NCBI GenBank assembly: GCA_947588605.1 | Contig: CANPYK010000011.1 | Coordinates: 1-64,000, forward strand | DNA length: 64,000 bases | Direction of reading: 5' to 3' | Source of the DNA: an uncultured Oscillospiraceae bacterium | Lineage (GTDB): Bacteria; Bacillota; Clostridia; Oscillospirales; Oscillospiraceae | The notes under the pieces: model-generated | The model's database searches: none | Told to the model about the DNA's origin: nothing | Seen by the model: only the letters and a program-made list of their open reading frames with translations | Shown: positions 51,464 to 60,421 of the stretch, in pieces | How the letters are laid out: each line of letters starts with the position of its first letter | Position numbering within the stretch: position 1 is the first letter of the stretch | Translations under genes and position numbers: made by a program

Positions 51464-52948
51464 TCACAGCACCACGCCGTCCTTGAAGATGGAGATCTCC
51501 CGGAACCCCTTCTTCTCGGCCCAGGTCTTCTTCCCGGAGGCCACCTCCAGCACCAGGTCCATGAGGTCCCGGGCCGCCTCGTCGATGGTGCGCGTCCCGT
51601 CGGCTACCACGCCGGCGTTGAAGTCGATCCACGTGGCCTTCTTGGTGGCCAGGGGCGTGTTGGTGGCCAGCTTCATGGTGGGGGCCGGCGCGCCGAAGGG
51701 CGTGCCCCGGCCGGTGGTGAAGAGGATGAGATGCGCCCCCGCGGCGGTGAGGGCCGTGGCGGACACCAGGTCGTTGCCGGGGCCGTAGAGCATGTTGAGG
51801 CCCTTGGTGGTCACGGGGTCGCCGTAGCCGATGACGTCCATGATGGGCGCGGAGCCGCCCTTCTGGACACAGCCGCAGGATTTGTCCTCTAAGGTGGTGA
51901 TGCCGCCGGCTTTGTTGCCGGGGCTGGGGTTATCGTAGACCACCTCGTTGTGGCGGATGAAGTAGTCCTTGAAGCCGTTGATCATGTGGACGGCCTTCTC
52001 AAAGACCTCCTCATTGACGCACCGGTCCAGCAAAAATCCCTCGGCGCCGAACATCTCCGGCACCTCGGTGAGCACCGTGGAGCCGCCCATGGCCCCCAGC
52101 ATGTCGGAAAAGCGCCCCACGGTGGGGTTGGCGGTGATGCCGGAAAGGCCGTCAGACCCGCCGCACTTCATGCCGACGACCAGCTCGCTTGCCGGGATGG
52201 GCTCGCGCTTGAACTGCCCCGCGTAGGCCGCCAGCTCCTCCAGAATGGGCCGCGCGGCGACAAGCTCGTCCTCCACGTCCTGGCAGGTGAGGAATTTCAC
52301 CCGGTCGGGGTCGTAGTCGCCAAGCTCTGTCAAAAATTGTTCATGTGTCAGGTTCTCGCACCCTAGGCTCAGCACCAGCACCGCCCCGGCGTTGGGGTGG
52401 CGGGTGAGCGCCGCCAGGAGCTTGCGGGTCTGTGCGTGGTCGTGGCCTGTCTGGGAGCACCCGAAGGGGTGGGTGAAGGTGTAGAGCCCGTCGATGGAGC
52501 CGGTCACCAGGTCCTGGTTGTCCCGGACCATGGCCTTGGCCGCGTCGTTGACGCACCCCACGGTGGGGATGATCCAGATCTCATTCCGGATGGCGGCCCG
52601 CCCGTCCTTTCGGCGGTAGCCCATAAAGGTGGGGGCCGGGAGCTTCTCCGGGAAATGGATGTTGGGGTGGTAGGTATACTCCAGCTCCCCCTCCAGATTG
52701 GTACGCATATTGTGGGTGTGGATCCACTCCCCCGCGCCCACGTTTTCCGTGGCGTGGCCGATGGAGAAGCCGTACTTGACGACCTGGTCCCCCTCTTTAA
52801 GGGCCTTCAGGGTCATCTTGTGCCCCTGGGGGATGTCCGTGGCGGCGGCGACGCAGTAGCCGTCGCCCTCATAGACCGTGCCCTTTTGGATGGGGTGGAG
52901 GGCCACCACCACGTTGTCCTTGGGATTGATGTGGATGAAATCGGTCAT
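51464..52948 (-). CDS. uxaA: Altronate dehydratase
   Basis: This 494-residue enzyme removes water from D-altronate to give 2-keto-3-deoxygluconate. It has an N-terminal SAF-like domain (about 1-100, FIHINPKDNVVVALHPIQKG) and the large UxaA domain with the metal motif MKCGGSDGLSGITANPTVG and CGCVQKGGSAP. It lies nine bases after uxaB. Altronate fits its partners UxaC and UxaB better than galactarate. Confidence 0.94.
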   Translation of the reverse strand: MTDFIHINPKDNVVVALHPIQKGTVYEGDGYCVAAATDIPQGHKMTLKALKEGDQVVKYGFSIGHATENVGAGEWIHTHNMRTNLEGELEYTYHPNIHFPEKLPAPTFMGYRRKDGRAAIRNEIWIIPTVGCVNDAAKAMVRDNQDLVTGSIDGLYTFTHPFGCSQTGHDHAQTRKLLAALTRHPNAGAVLVLSLGCENLTHEQFLTELGDYDPDRVKFLTCQDVEDELVAARPILEELAAYAGQFKREPIPASELVVGMKCGGSDGLSGITANPTVGRFSDMLGAMGGSTVLTEVPEMFGAEGFLLDRCVNEEVFEKAVHMINGFKDYFIRHNEVVYDNPSPGNKAGGITTLEDKSCGCVQKGGSAPIMDVIGYGDPVTTKGLNMLYGPGNDLVSATALTAAGAHLILFTTGRGTPFGAPAPTMKLATNTPLATKKATWIDFNAGVVADGTRTIDEAARDLMDLVLEVASGKKTWAEKKGFREISIFKDGVVL

Positions 52949-52957
52949 GACGTCACC

Positions 52958-54454
52958 TCACTTCACCGCGTCGGCGTACACCGCCAGCGTGCCCTCGGCG
53001 CGGATCTTCCCAAGGAGCTCCGCCACGGCCGTCTCAAAGCCGGGGACGGCGGTGAGGTCCTGGCCCCACATCTGCTCGTTGGTCATGACGGCGTGGACTA
53101 AGGCCGCGTCGTCGTCATTGCGGTGCTCCCAGTAAAACTCCAGCGCCCAGCGGTCGTCGGAGCAGACGTAGGTGTTGCCCTTCGCGCGCTTGCAGACGAG
53201 GCCCTTGTCGGTAAGCTCCTGGATGTTTGTGGAGTAGAAGGCGATGTAGGCGGCGAAGGAGGCGGTGAGGCACTTTGGCAGCTCATGCTTCAGCTCCACG
53301 TACTCCAGGAAGCTGGGCATATTGCGCGCCCGCCACTTGGAGGTGGAGTTGAGGGAGATGCTCATGAGCTCGTGGTTGACGAAGGGGTTGTTGAACCGGT
53401 CCTGCACCGCGGCGGCGAAGTCCGTGAGGTCCTTCTTGTCCAGCGGCAGGGTGGGGATGACCTCGTCGTAGAGCATCTTGTTCATGAAATCGCGGACCGT
53501 GTCGTCCTCCATGCACTCCCGGACGATGTCGAACCCCGCCAGATACGCGCCCAGCACAAAGCCGGTGTGGGCGCCGTTGAGAATGCGGACCTTCCGCTTT
53601 TTATAGGGCGTCACGTCCGGCACCACCGGGCAGTTGAGGCCGGCCTTTTTAAAGGGCAGCTTCTCCTCCAGCCACTCCGGTCCCTCGATGTTCCAGACGC
53701 CGAAGACCTCGCCCACGTCGATGAGCTCGTCGTGGTAGCCGTTCTCCGCCTCCAGGCGCGCCACCTCGGCGGCGTCCCGGATGCGCCCCGGCACGATGCG
53801 GTCCACCAGCGTGGAGCAGAAGGTGCAGTCGCCGTTCACATACGCCCGGAAGCCCTCCTCCAGGCCCCACTGGTCGATGTACTGGTTGACGCACTTTAAA
53901 AGCTCCTTGCCGTTGTTGTCGATGAGCTCGCAGGAGAGGATGACGAGGCCGCCCTGGCCCGCCTGCCAGCGCCTGTAGAGCACCTGGGTGAGCTTGCCGG
54001 GGAAGGAGGAGCAGGGCTCGTCGGCAAGCTCACAGGCCGGGTCGTAGACGATGCCGGCCTCGGTGGTGTTGGAGACGACGTACTCCAGATCGGGGCTGAC
54101 AGCCAGCTCCATGAGGGCGTCGAAGCCCTCCTTCTCGTAGGGGTTGAGGCACCGGGACACGGAGGAGATGACTCGCTTGCGGTCGATCTTCTGTCCGCCC
54201 TCGTTGCCCCGGAGATAGAGGGTGTACAGCCCCTCCTGCTCGTTCATGAGCTTGGTGAGGCCCATGGCGATGGGCTGGACCAGCACGCACTTGCCGTTCC
54301 ACCCGGCCTTCTCGTTGGCCACATCGAACCAATAGTTGGCAAACGCCCGGAGGAAGTTGCCCTCGCCGAACTGCATGACCTTCTCGGGGGCGTCCCTCAG
54401 TATGTAGCCGGTATAGCCGGATTTCGCAAGGACCTCGTAATTTAACCTTTCCAT
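52958..54454 (-). CDS. uxaB: Tagaturonate reductase (altronate oxidoreductase)
   Basis: This 498-residue long-chain mannitol-dehydrogenase-type oxidoreductase reduces tagaturonate to altronate with NADH. The NAD-binding start FGEGNFLRAFANYWFD and the later VLPLDKKDL-like stretch TLPLDKKDL fit UxaB. First gene of the hexuronate operon. AGGAGGAGC lies upstream of the ATG; an upstream in-frame ATG would add 66 residues that include promoter DNA, so it is not used. Fructuronate reductase (uxuB) is the main alternative. Confidence 0.9.
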   Translation of the reverse strand: MERLNYEVLAKSGYTGYILRDAPEKVMQFGEGNFLRAFANYWFDVANEKAGWNGKCVLVQPIAMGLTKLMNEQEGLYTLYLRGNEGGQKIDRKRVISSVSRCLNPYEKEGFDALMELAVSPDLEYVVSNTTEAGIVYDPACELADEPCSSFPGKLTQVLYRRWQAGQGGLVILSCELIDNNGKELLKCVNQYIDQWGLEEGFRAYVNGDCTFCSTLVDRIVPGRIRDAAEVARLEAENGYHDELIDVGEVFGVWNIEGPEWLEEKLPFKKAGLNCPVVPDVTPYKKRKVRILNGAHTGFVLGAYLAGFDIVRECMEDDTVRDFMNKMLYDEVIPTLPLDKKDLTDFAAAVQDRFNNPFVNHELMSISLNSTSKWRARNMPSFLEYVELKHELPKCLTASFAAYIAFYSTNIQELTDKGLVCKRAKGNTYVCSDDRWALEFYWEHRNDDDAALVHAVMTNEQMWGQDLTAVPGFETAVAELLGKIRAEGTLAVYADAVK

Positions 54455-54507
54455 AAGCCGCTCCTCCTGTAAAATGAATTTTTTATGTTGTTTGCCCAAG
54501 ATGAGGC

Positions 54508-54551
54508 AGTATACTAAGGTACAGTATAGCAGAAGCGCACAAAGATTGCTA
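54508..54551 (-). promoter_or_regulatory. Candidate promoter/operator of the hexuronate operon
   Basis: On the minus strand TAGCAA, a 17-bp spacer and TATACT (54,523-54,528) could form a promoter. A second TATACT follows 15 bp downstream, so the pair may be two -10 boxes or repeated operator half-sites. Confidence 0.35.
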
Positions 54552-54651
54552 GGGGATTTTGAAAAATTCTGTGAAATATTATACATCCCCGCGCCGGCGG
54601 CAACAAGCCCCCGATTGCGGACATAGTTTGCGAAAGTTGCGCCGATTTTCA

Positions 54652-54680
54652 TTGACTTTTCCCCGCCCCTGTCTTAAACT
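54652..54680 (+). promoter_or_regulatory. Promoter of the AraC gene and GH4 gene
   Basis: TTGACT, a 17-bp spacer and TAAACT, 27 bp before the start codon and divergent from the uxaB operon. Confidence 0.65.
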
Positions 54681-54707
54681 GAAATCAAAGAAAGAGAGGT
54701 GGGTCCC

Positions 54708-55580
54708 ATGCCCCTGGCACCCGACGCCTTTGACACCCGCCAGAAGATGCGGCGGCCTGACTTTGAGCTCCAGTATAAGCGTGACTGCTACCTCAAGAAG
54801 GTGGACCTCCACCACCACGACTTTTACGAGATCTACTTCCTCCTCTCCGGCGACGTGACCTACACCATCGAGAGCAAGCTTTACAAGGTCGTCCCCGGCG
54901 ACATCCTCCTCATCTCCCCCCGGGAGCTCCACCAGCTCCACATCAAGGCCGAGCGGGAGGTCTACGAGCGCTACGTCCTCTGGGTGGACCCCCGGACCGT
55001 CCGGCGGCTGTCCACCTGCCGCACGGACCTCATGCTGTGCCTCGACCCCTCCTGCCCGCGCTACCGCAACCAGCTCCACATGACGCCGGAGGACCAGCGC
55101 CGCATCTACGAGCTGGTGGGCAAGCTCCACGCCGAGCTCCAGGAGGGCGGCTTCGGCGGCGAGCTGATGCCCGAGTGCCTGCTCACCCAGCTTTTGGTGG
55201 AGATCAACCGCGTCGCCCAGAGGAGCGCCCCGGAAGAGACGGAGACGCGCGGCGCTCAGGTGGTCTCGGAGGTGGTGGACTACATAGGCACGCACTACGG
55301 CGAGGCGCTGACCCTGGAGGCCCTGGCGGATAAATTCTACGTCAGCAAATACCACCTGAGCCACGAGTTTGCCCGGGTGGTGGGCACCAGCGTCCACCGG
55401 TATCTGACCAAAAAGCGCCTTCTCATCGCCCGCCAGCTCATGGCCCAGGGGATGCCCCCCAGTCGTGTCTGGTCCGAGGTAGGCTTCGGCGACTACACCG
55501 GCTTCTACCGCGCCTTCAAGTCCGAATACGGCCTCACTCCGCGGGAATACGCCCGGGAGACGGCGGCGGAGGGTTCATAA
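54708..55580 (+). CDS. AraC-family transcription regulator
   Basis: The 290-residue protein has an N-terminal cupin (about 20-105, VDLHHHDFYEIYFLLSGDVT with VPGDILLISPRELH) and a C-terminal double HTH (ALADKFYVSKYHLSHEF, VWSEVGFGDYTGFYRAFKSE). It is encoded divergently from uxaB and directly before the GH4 gene, so it is the best candidate controller of both, responding to a uronate or its metabolite (inference). The ATG is chosen over a GTG three codons upstream because of SD spacing. Confidence 0.88.
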   Translation: MPLAPDAFDTRQKMRRPDFELQYKRDCYLKKVDLHHHDFYEIYFLLSGDVTYTIESKLYKVVPGDILLISPRELHQLHIKAEREVYERYVLWVDPRTVRRLSTCRTDLMLCLDPSCPRYRNQLHMTPEDQRRIYELVGKLHAELQEGGFGGELMPECLLTQLLVEINRVAQRSAPEETETRGAQVVSEVVDYIGTHYGEALTLEALADKFYVSKYHLSHEFARVVGTSVHRYLTKKRLLIARQLMAQGMPPSRVWSEVGFGDYTGFYRAFKSEYGLTPREYARETAAEGS

Positions 55581-55600
55581 CATAAAAAGGAGGATCTCCC

Positions 55601-56977
55601 ATGCGTCCTATTAAAATCGCCTACATCGGCGGCGGGTCCAAGCTTTGGGCGCGGTCGTTTATGCAGGACCTGGCCCTGGCGCCGGATCTCACCGGGGAGG
55701 TGGCGCTTTACGACATCGACGTCCCCGCCGCCGTCCGGAATCAAAAGATCGCCGCGCGGCTCAACGCCCTGCCCGGCGTCACCTCCCATTTTGCCTACAC
55801 CGTGGCGGAGGACCTGAGGACAGCCCTCACGGGGGCGGACTTCGTTCTCATCTCCATCCTTCCCGGCACCTTCAAGGAGATGCGCTCCGACGTCCACGCC
55901 CCGGAAAAATACGGCGTATACCAGTCCGTGGGGGACACCGCCGGCCCCGGCGGGGTCCTGCGGGCCATGCGCACCAACCCCATCTACGAGGGCTTCGCCG
56001 CCGCCATCCGGGACTTTTGCCCCACGGCCTGGGTCCTGAACCTCACCAACCCCATGAGCGCCTGCGTCAAGGTGCTCTACCAGACCTTCCCGGAGATAAA
56101 AGCCTTCGGCTGCTGCCACGAGGTCTTCCACACCCAGGAGTTCCTCTGCCGGGTCCTCAGGGAGATGACGGGCATCGACGCTTCCCGCCGGGACATCTAC
56201 ACCGACGCCTCCGGCGTCAACCACTTCACCTGGATCACCTCCGCCCACTACCGGGACATCGACATCATGGCCCTCCTGCCGGATTTCGTGGACCGGTACT
56301 TCGAGTCCGGCTACAACGAGTACGGCAACCATGAGGCGTGGAAGACGGACACCTTCTCCTACAACAACCGTGTGAAGATGGACCTGTGGCGGCGCTACGG
56401 GGCTCTGGCCGCCGCCGGGGACCGGCATCTGGTGGAGTTTGTGAACAACACCTGGTATCTTAAAGACCCGGAGACGGTGAGGAAGTGGAAGTTCGGCCTC
56501 ACCACCGTGGATTTTCGGGAGGCCAACCAGGCTCGCCAGATCGCGGAGAGCGTGGAGATGGCCGAGGGACGCCGTCCCGTTCCCCTGAAGCCCTCCGGCG
56601 AGGAGCTGGTCCGCCTTCTCCGGGGCATCCTGGGGCTGGAAACGGTGGTCTCCAACGTGAATATGCCCAACCGGGGCCAGATGAAGGGCATCCCGGAGGG
56701 CTCCATCGTGGAGACCAACTGCGTCTTCACCCACGACCGCGTCATCCCCCTGACCGCCGACCCCCTCCCCTCCGGGGCCCTGGCCCTGGTACGCCGCTGC
56801 TCCGACAACATCGACCTCACCTGCGAGGGCATCCGTGAGCGTGACATGGACAAGCTCTTCAACGCCTTCCTCCACCAGCCCCTCTGCTCCACCCTCACGG
56901 TGGACGACGCGCGGGCCCTCTTTGGCGAGATGTGCCGGAATACCCGGGAGTATTTGGAGCCGTATTATACGATGTGA
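55601..56977 (+). CDS. GH4 family glycosidase, probable alpha-galacturonidase
   Basis: This 458-residue NAD- and Mn2+-dependent glycosidase has a Rossmann start IAYIGGGSKLW (6-16), VLNLTNPMSA (145-154) and the metal-binding C/H pair in GCCHEVFHT (C171, C172, H173) and GVNHFTW (H208). GH4 enzymes include alpha-galacturonidases such as LplD and alpha-glucosidases or galactosidases. The neighbouring hexuronate operon and AraC gene favour galacturonides from pectin. AAAGGAGGAT precedes the ATG, 20 bp after the regulator. Confidence 0.85.
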   Translation: MRPIKIAYIGGGSKLWARSFMQDLALAPDLTGEVALYDIDVPAAVRNQKIAARLNALPGVTSHFAYTVAEDLRTALTGADFVLISILPGTFKEMRSDVHAPEKYGVYQSVGDTAGPGGVLRAMRTNPIYEGFAAAIRDFCPTAWVLNLTNPMSACVKVLYQTFPEIKAFGCCHEVFHTQEFLCRVLREMTGIDASRRDIYTDASGVNHFTWITSAHYRDIDIMALLPDFVDRYFESGYNEYGNHEAWKTDTFSYNNRVKMDLWRRYGALAAAGDRHLVEFVNNTWYLKDPETVRKWKFGLTTVDFREANQARQIAESVEMAEGRRPVPLKPSGEELVRLLRGILGLETVVSNVNMPNRGQMKGIPEGSIVETNCVFTHDRVIPLTADPLPSGALALVRRCSDNIDLTCEGIRERDMDKLFNAFLHQPLCSTLTVDDARALFGEMCRNTREYLEPYYTM

Positions 56978-57440
56978 AAACGGGTGCGGCTTGTCGGAAA
57001 CGCTCTGTCATCCCACGCTCGCTGCCCCCCCTGCCCCCCTCCTACGAGGAGGGGGCGAAAAAGGTTGCGGCTTCGCCGCGGATTTTGATTTGCCCGCGCG
57101 GCGGGGACGGGGGCTCGAATCCCCCCTACCCCCTTTGCCCCAAAGGGGGTCAAAAAGGTTTTGCGCCGCTTTGCGGCGCAATTTTTTATAAACACGGCGT
57201 GAAGCGCCGCAACCTTATTCCCCCCGACCCCTTTTTCGGAAAAAGGGGTGCCGCCGCAGCGGCGGGGTATTCGAGCTCTCGTCCCCCGTCTTAGCCTTCC
57301 CCGCAGGGCGGGGAAGGTGGCGCCCGCAGGCGCCGGATGAGGTGCGTGCGTTCATCGCAGCCGGTTGCAACCCTTCGGCTCCCACCTCACCCCTCCCCCT
57401 CCCCGCCCTGCGGGGAGGGCTCTAAGACGCAGCGGGTGCT
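56978..57440. repeat. GC-rich intergenic repeats downstream of the GH4 gene
   Basis: It contains CGCTCGCTGCCCCCCCTGCC with the CTCCTACGAGGAGGGGG arm, GGTTGCGGCTTCGCCGC, CCCCTTTGCCCCAAAGGGGG, the GCGCCGCTTTGCGGCGC stem (about 57,165) and CCCTTTTTCGGAAAAAGGGG. Each is also found in at least one other spacer. No gene is seen in this stretch of about 460 bp. Confidence 0.6.
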
Positions 57441-57472
57441 ATGATTCGAAAGCTTTTCCGCAACATCTCCCC

Positions 57473-57667
57473 ATCGATCCATTTTTTCCGGCGGCACGTA
57501 CGTCGGAAAAAATACCTTTTGTTTTGCGGAGTGTGCGGTCCCGAAGGGACCGTGCGCGCAGCAAAACAGCAGAAAAAAGATTCGGAAATGTCCGCAGACA
57601 TTTCTGAATCTTTTTTCGCACGTTTCCCCTTGGCATTTGAAGGCCGCTTTGCGGGCTTCAAATGCCA
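57473..57667 (-). repeat. Multi-hairpin element, copy C (3' of spoVT)
   Basis: On the minus strand it starts within a few bases of the spoVT stop. P5 (57,631-57,666) resembles copy A; P4 is absent. P3 (57,573-57,616) is a 20-bp stem of wholly different sequence from copies A and B yet keeps the loop. P2 pairs TGTTTTGC (57,520-57,527) with GCAAAACA (57,561-57,568), again a new sequence. P1 and both linkers are conserved. Confidence 0.7.
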
Positions 57668-57669
57668 GT

Positions 57670-58209
57670 TCAGTTTTCCATCTGCTTCCCCAAAAATCCC
57701 GCTACGGTCTGGGCGAGCTTGTATTCCACCTCGCCGACGGTGCTGTCGCCCTCGGCGAAGAAGAGGACGCAGCCCATGACGTCGCCCTCGGTGAGGATGG
57801 GGGCGGCTACGGTGACGGCGTACTTCTCCGCGCCGTCGGCGGGGCTCATGGCCTTCTCGCCCTGGCCCCGGTGGTAGACCTGGCGGCCCTCCATGACGGC
57901 CTCCAGCTCGGGGCTGACGGCCTTGCCGTAGAGCTCACGGCGGTTGACGCCGCACACGGCGATGACCGTGTCCCGGTCGCAGATGGCCGCCGGCAGGCCC
58001 GTGGACTTGCTCAGCGTCTCGCACATCTGTCCCGCGAAGTCGCTGAGCTCTCCCATGGGGGAGTATTTCTTGAAAATGACCTCCCCGTCCTTCTCCGTGT
58101 ATATCTCCAAGGGGTCGCCGTCGCGGATGCGCAGGGTGCGGCGGATCTCCTTGGGGATGACGACCCTTCCCAGGTCGTCGATCCTGCGAACGATTCCAGT
58201 TGCCTTCAT
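57670..58209 (-). CDS. spoVT: Stage V sporulation protein T
   Basis: The 179-residue protein has an N-terminal AbrB-type swapped-hairpin DNA-binding domain (MKATGIVRRIDDLGRVVIPK, EIRRTLRIRDGDPLEI) and a C-terminal GAF-like domain (about 55-178) with CGVNRRELYG and GDVMGCVLFF. SpoVT tunes sigma-G-dependent gene expression in the forespore, so the host is a spore former. AGGAGG lies before the ATG, and a sigma-G-like promoter is upstream. Confidence 0.94.
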   Translation of the reverse strand: MKATGIVRRIDDLGRVVIPKEIRRTLRIRDGDPLEIYTEKDGEVIFKKYSPMGELSDFAGQMCETLSKSTGLPAAICDRDTVIAVCGVNRRELYGKAVSPELEAVMEGRQVYHRGQGEKAMSPADGAEKYAVTVAAPILTEGDVMGCVLFFAEGDSTVGEVEYKLAQTVAGFLGKQMEN

Positions 58210-58246
58210 ATGAAGTCCTCCTGTCTCTATTTGTATCGACAGGAAT

Positions 58247-58276
58247 TAGTATCCGCCGATTCTTCCCCAATATGCA
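58247..58276 (-). promoter_or_regulatory. Sigma-G-like promoter of spoVT
   Basis: On the minus strand TGCATA (58,271-58,276), a 17-bp spacer and GATACTA (58,247-58,253) match the sigma-G consensus (GMATA and CATAMTA) with one change in the -10 region. spoVT is under sigma-G in Bacillus. Confidence 0.7.
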
Positions 58277-58371
58277 CCTGCCTCAATTTGCCAACGCGGC
58301 GGTTTTCGGCCCCGCGCGGCACGCAAGCGCGTCGTTTGCGGGAAATGTCCCGCTCCTCGCGCTTCTTTTTC

Positions 58372-58401
58372 TTGCTTTTTTTACTGTATCGGTTGTATAC
58401 T
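58372..58401 (+). promoter_or_regulatory. Promoter of the ECF sigma gene
   Basis: TTGCTT, an 18-bp spacer and TATACT, about 90 bp before the start codon. Confidence 0.5.
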
Positions 58402-58489
58402 GGATATCGGCTGGGGCGCGCGCTTTTCGGGCCCTTTTCCCGGCGGCCATAGCCTTTGGAAACGAACGATATTTTGCGGAGGCGGCTCG

Positions 58490-58960
58490 ATGACAGAGAA
58501 AGGATCGTTTATCCTCCAGCTGTATTTAGATCACTACGAGTACCTGAGATCCACAGCCATCACGTATCGGGTGGCGCCGGACGACATAGATGACCGTATT
58601 CACGATACCTTTGAGATCGCGATGAAAAAAGTCGATGAGCTCATGACGTATACAGACCCCAGGGTGTGGCTGGCTAAAACATTGAAAAACTGCGTCAACA
58701 ATCACAACCGGCTCCACGCCAACAGGTACAACCGTTCTCTGGAGGACTACGGCGATCTCCCCGCGCCGGAGGGAGGCGAGCCGCTTTCGCACCTCCTGCC
58801 GGCCCGGCTCTCCGACAGCGAGAAGCAGATCCTGATCTGGCGCTTTGAGCAGAGGATCGGCTACGAGGAGATAAGCGGGAGGTTGGGCATCACCGAGACA
58901 TACTGCCGCGTAAAGGTATGCAGGGCCATCAAAAAATGCCGGAAGCTGATGGAAAAATGA
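58490..58960 (+). CDS. ECF-type RNA polymerase sigma factor
   Basis: This 156-residue sigma-70 family factor has region 2 (about 12-75, with DDRIHDTFEIAMKKV and DPRVWLAKTLKNCVNNHNR) and region 4 (about 105-152, RLSDSEKQILIWRFEQRIGY then ISGRLGITETYCRVKVCRA). There is no region 1 or 3, as in ECF factors. It is followed 73 bp later by a membrane protein that could act as its anti-sigma factor. Regions are divergent from named groups, so the ECF class is not assigned. Confidence 0.87.
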   Translation: MTEKGSFILQLYLDHYEYLRSTAITYRVAPDDIDDRIHDTFEIAMKKVDELMTYTDPRVWLAKTLKNCVNNHNRLHANRYNRSLEDYGDLPAPEGGEPLSHLLPARLSDSEKQILIWRFEQRIGYEEISGRLGITETYCRVKVCRAIKKCRKLMEK

Positions 58961-59033
58961 TAAAATTTATTTTCCGTGATAACATTACGCTGTTTTCAAC
59001 ACAGATATATACAGAGGAGAAAGGGGTGAGCCC

Positions 59034-59879
59034 ATGGACGCTGCTATAGGTCCCGGTGAGAACATATCAAATCGCCCTCACGATATGGACGAGCTGGCAA
59101 AAGAGCTGGACGCCATGTCTGTTGAGGATCTCAGGGAGGAGTTTGATATACTTCTGTCCGAGATGGACGAGAATTCCTCCTGCGGTGAGCTTCTGGATCT
59201 GTATCTGGATGCCATTTCCCGCAAGGAGCCTCAACCGCGGCACATGGATGCCCGGACGTCGTATGAGCTCTTCCTGAAGCGGATGAAGGCCAAGGACAAG
59301 AAGCGCCGCGGCTCCCGCACTCTCGTGAAGGTTTGTATCGCCGCCGCGGTGATCGCCGCGTTCCTGGCGGCCTCCGTGGCCGTGGCCTACGCCAGGGGGT
59401 TCGACCTGTTCGACCGGATCGCCCAGTGGACGGCGGAGACATTTGGACTCACTTCGGCGGGGACATCGGGGAAAAACAGCGAAGAGGTGCCGCCGCAGCT
59501 GCAGGGGATGAAGGATGCTATGGAACAGTACAACGTCAGTTCCAGCTATCTCCCCTCCTATTGGCCGGAGGGGTATGAAAAATCAAGAATAACTTCTTTG
59601 GATGGCCCTGAGTCAAACATGATTTTTGGCGTTTTTGAGGAAAACGGGAATTACATTGTTTTATCCTACGTTCAATTACTGTCCGAAATGCCTGAGAATT
59701 CATACAACATCGATGATCAGCCGCTTGAAGTTTATGAGCACAACGGAATTGAGTTTCACATTATGACAAACACAGAAAAATTTCTCGCGGTATGGACATC
59801 AGATAATGTTGAATGCCGTTTATCAGGCTTGGACTCATACGAAGATTTTATCAAAATACTTGATTCGATTGGAGGTTGA
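59034..59879 (+). CDS. DUF4367-like membrane protein, candidate anti-sigma factor
   Basis: The 281-residue protein has a cytosolic N-terminal part (1-95, acidic and helical), one membrane helix (about 100-121, VCIAAAVIAAFLAASVAVAY) and an outer domain with YLPSYWPEGYEKSRITSLDG and a later IEFHIMTNTEKFLAVWTSDN, as in DUF4367 proteins. The layout (sigma gene, then single-helix protein) suggests an anti-sigma factor, but no zinc-type ZAS motif is present. The outer domain is encoded by DNA visibly richer in A/T than its first half. Confidence 0.72.
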   Translation: MDAAIGPGENISNRPHDMDELAKELDAMSVEDLREEFDILLSEMDENSSCGELLDLYLDAISRKEPQPRHMDARTSYELFLKRMKAKDKKRRGSRTLVKVCIAAAVIAAFLAASVAVAYARGFDLFDRIAQWTAETFGLTSAGTSGKNSEEVPPQLQGMKDAMEQYNVSSSYLPSYWPEGYEKSRITSLDGPESNMIFGVFEENGNYIVLSYVQLLSEMPENSYNIDDQPLEVYEHNGIEFHIMTNTEKFLAVWTSDNVECRLSGLDSYEDFIKILDSIGG

Positions 59880-59884
59880 TAGTT

Positions 59885-60319
59885 TTGAAAAAAAGCATAA
59901 AATACCTTGTCTTGGTAGTTTTGGTCGTTGCTGTTCTCAGCCCATCCGCCTTGGCGCTGGAACAGACCAACGCGTATATTTCCTCAGGCGGTGCCTACAT
60001 CCACAGATGGGGCGCCGGGGATATCTCTGTTGAATATAACGTTGTTGGGACAGGCATTATGGACACCATTGGAGCGCATAGAGTTACCGTTTACAAGATG
60101 CTGGGCGATACCCCGAATTCTGGAAAAGATGAAATTGTTGCGACATACTGGTACGAGGATTACCCTGAAATGATGACCACCGACGATTTCGTTTTTGGCG
60201 ATTCCATCAGGCTCAAGGTGGCGTCTGGTCATCAATACTACGCCGTGCTCGTCTTTTATGCCAGCCTTAACGGCGGTGGAGCCATCATGCCTTTCAGCAC
60301 AAAACCCGTCTGGGCATGA
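59885..60319 (+). CDS. Small secreted protein (TTG start)
   Basis: The 144-residue protein starts MKKSIKYLVLVVLVVAVLSP, a clear Sec signal with likely cleavage after ALA, and continues as a beta-rich domain (YNVVGTGIMDTIGAHRVTVY, VASGHQYYAVLVFY). No family is recognised. The TTG codon about nine bases after GGAGG is preferred over an earlier TTG that overlaps the previous stop. The gene is A/T-rich compared with the window. Confidence 0.7.
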   Translation: MKKSIKYLVLVVLVVAVLSPSALALEQTNAYISSGGAYIHRWGAGDISVEYNVVGTGIMDTIGAHRVTVYKMLGDTPNSGKDEIVATYWYEDYPEMMTTDDFVFGDSIRLKVASGHQYYAVLVFYASLNGGGAIMPFSTKPVWA

Positions 60320-60336
60320 CCCCCTCACAACAAAAG

Positions 60337-60367
60337 AAGACCGAGAGGCCGCGCCTCCCGGTCTTTT
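60337..60367 (+). terminator. Terminator after the sigma-factor cluster
   Basis: AAGACCG(A)GAGGC pairs with GCCTC(C)CGGTCTT across a CGC loop, followed by TT. Confidence 0.8.
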
Positions 60368-60421
60368 CTATTGTGTATCGGATCCATTTACTCAAACACA
60401 GATATAAGGAGAACATACATT

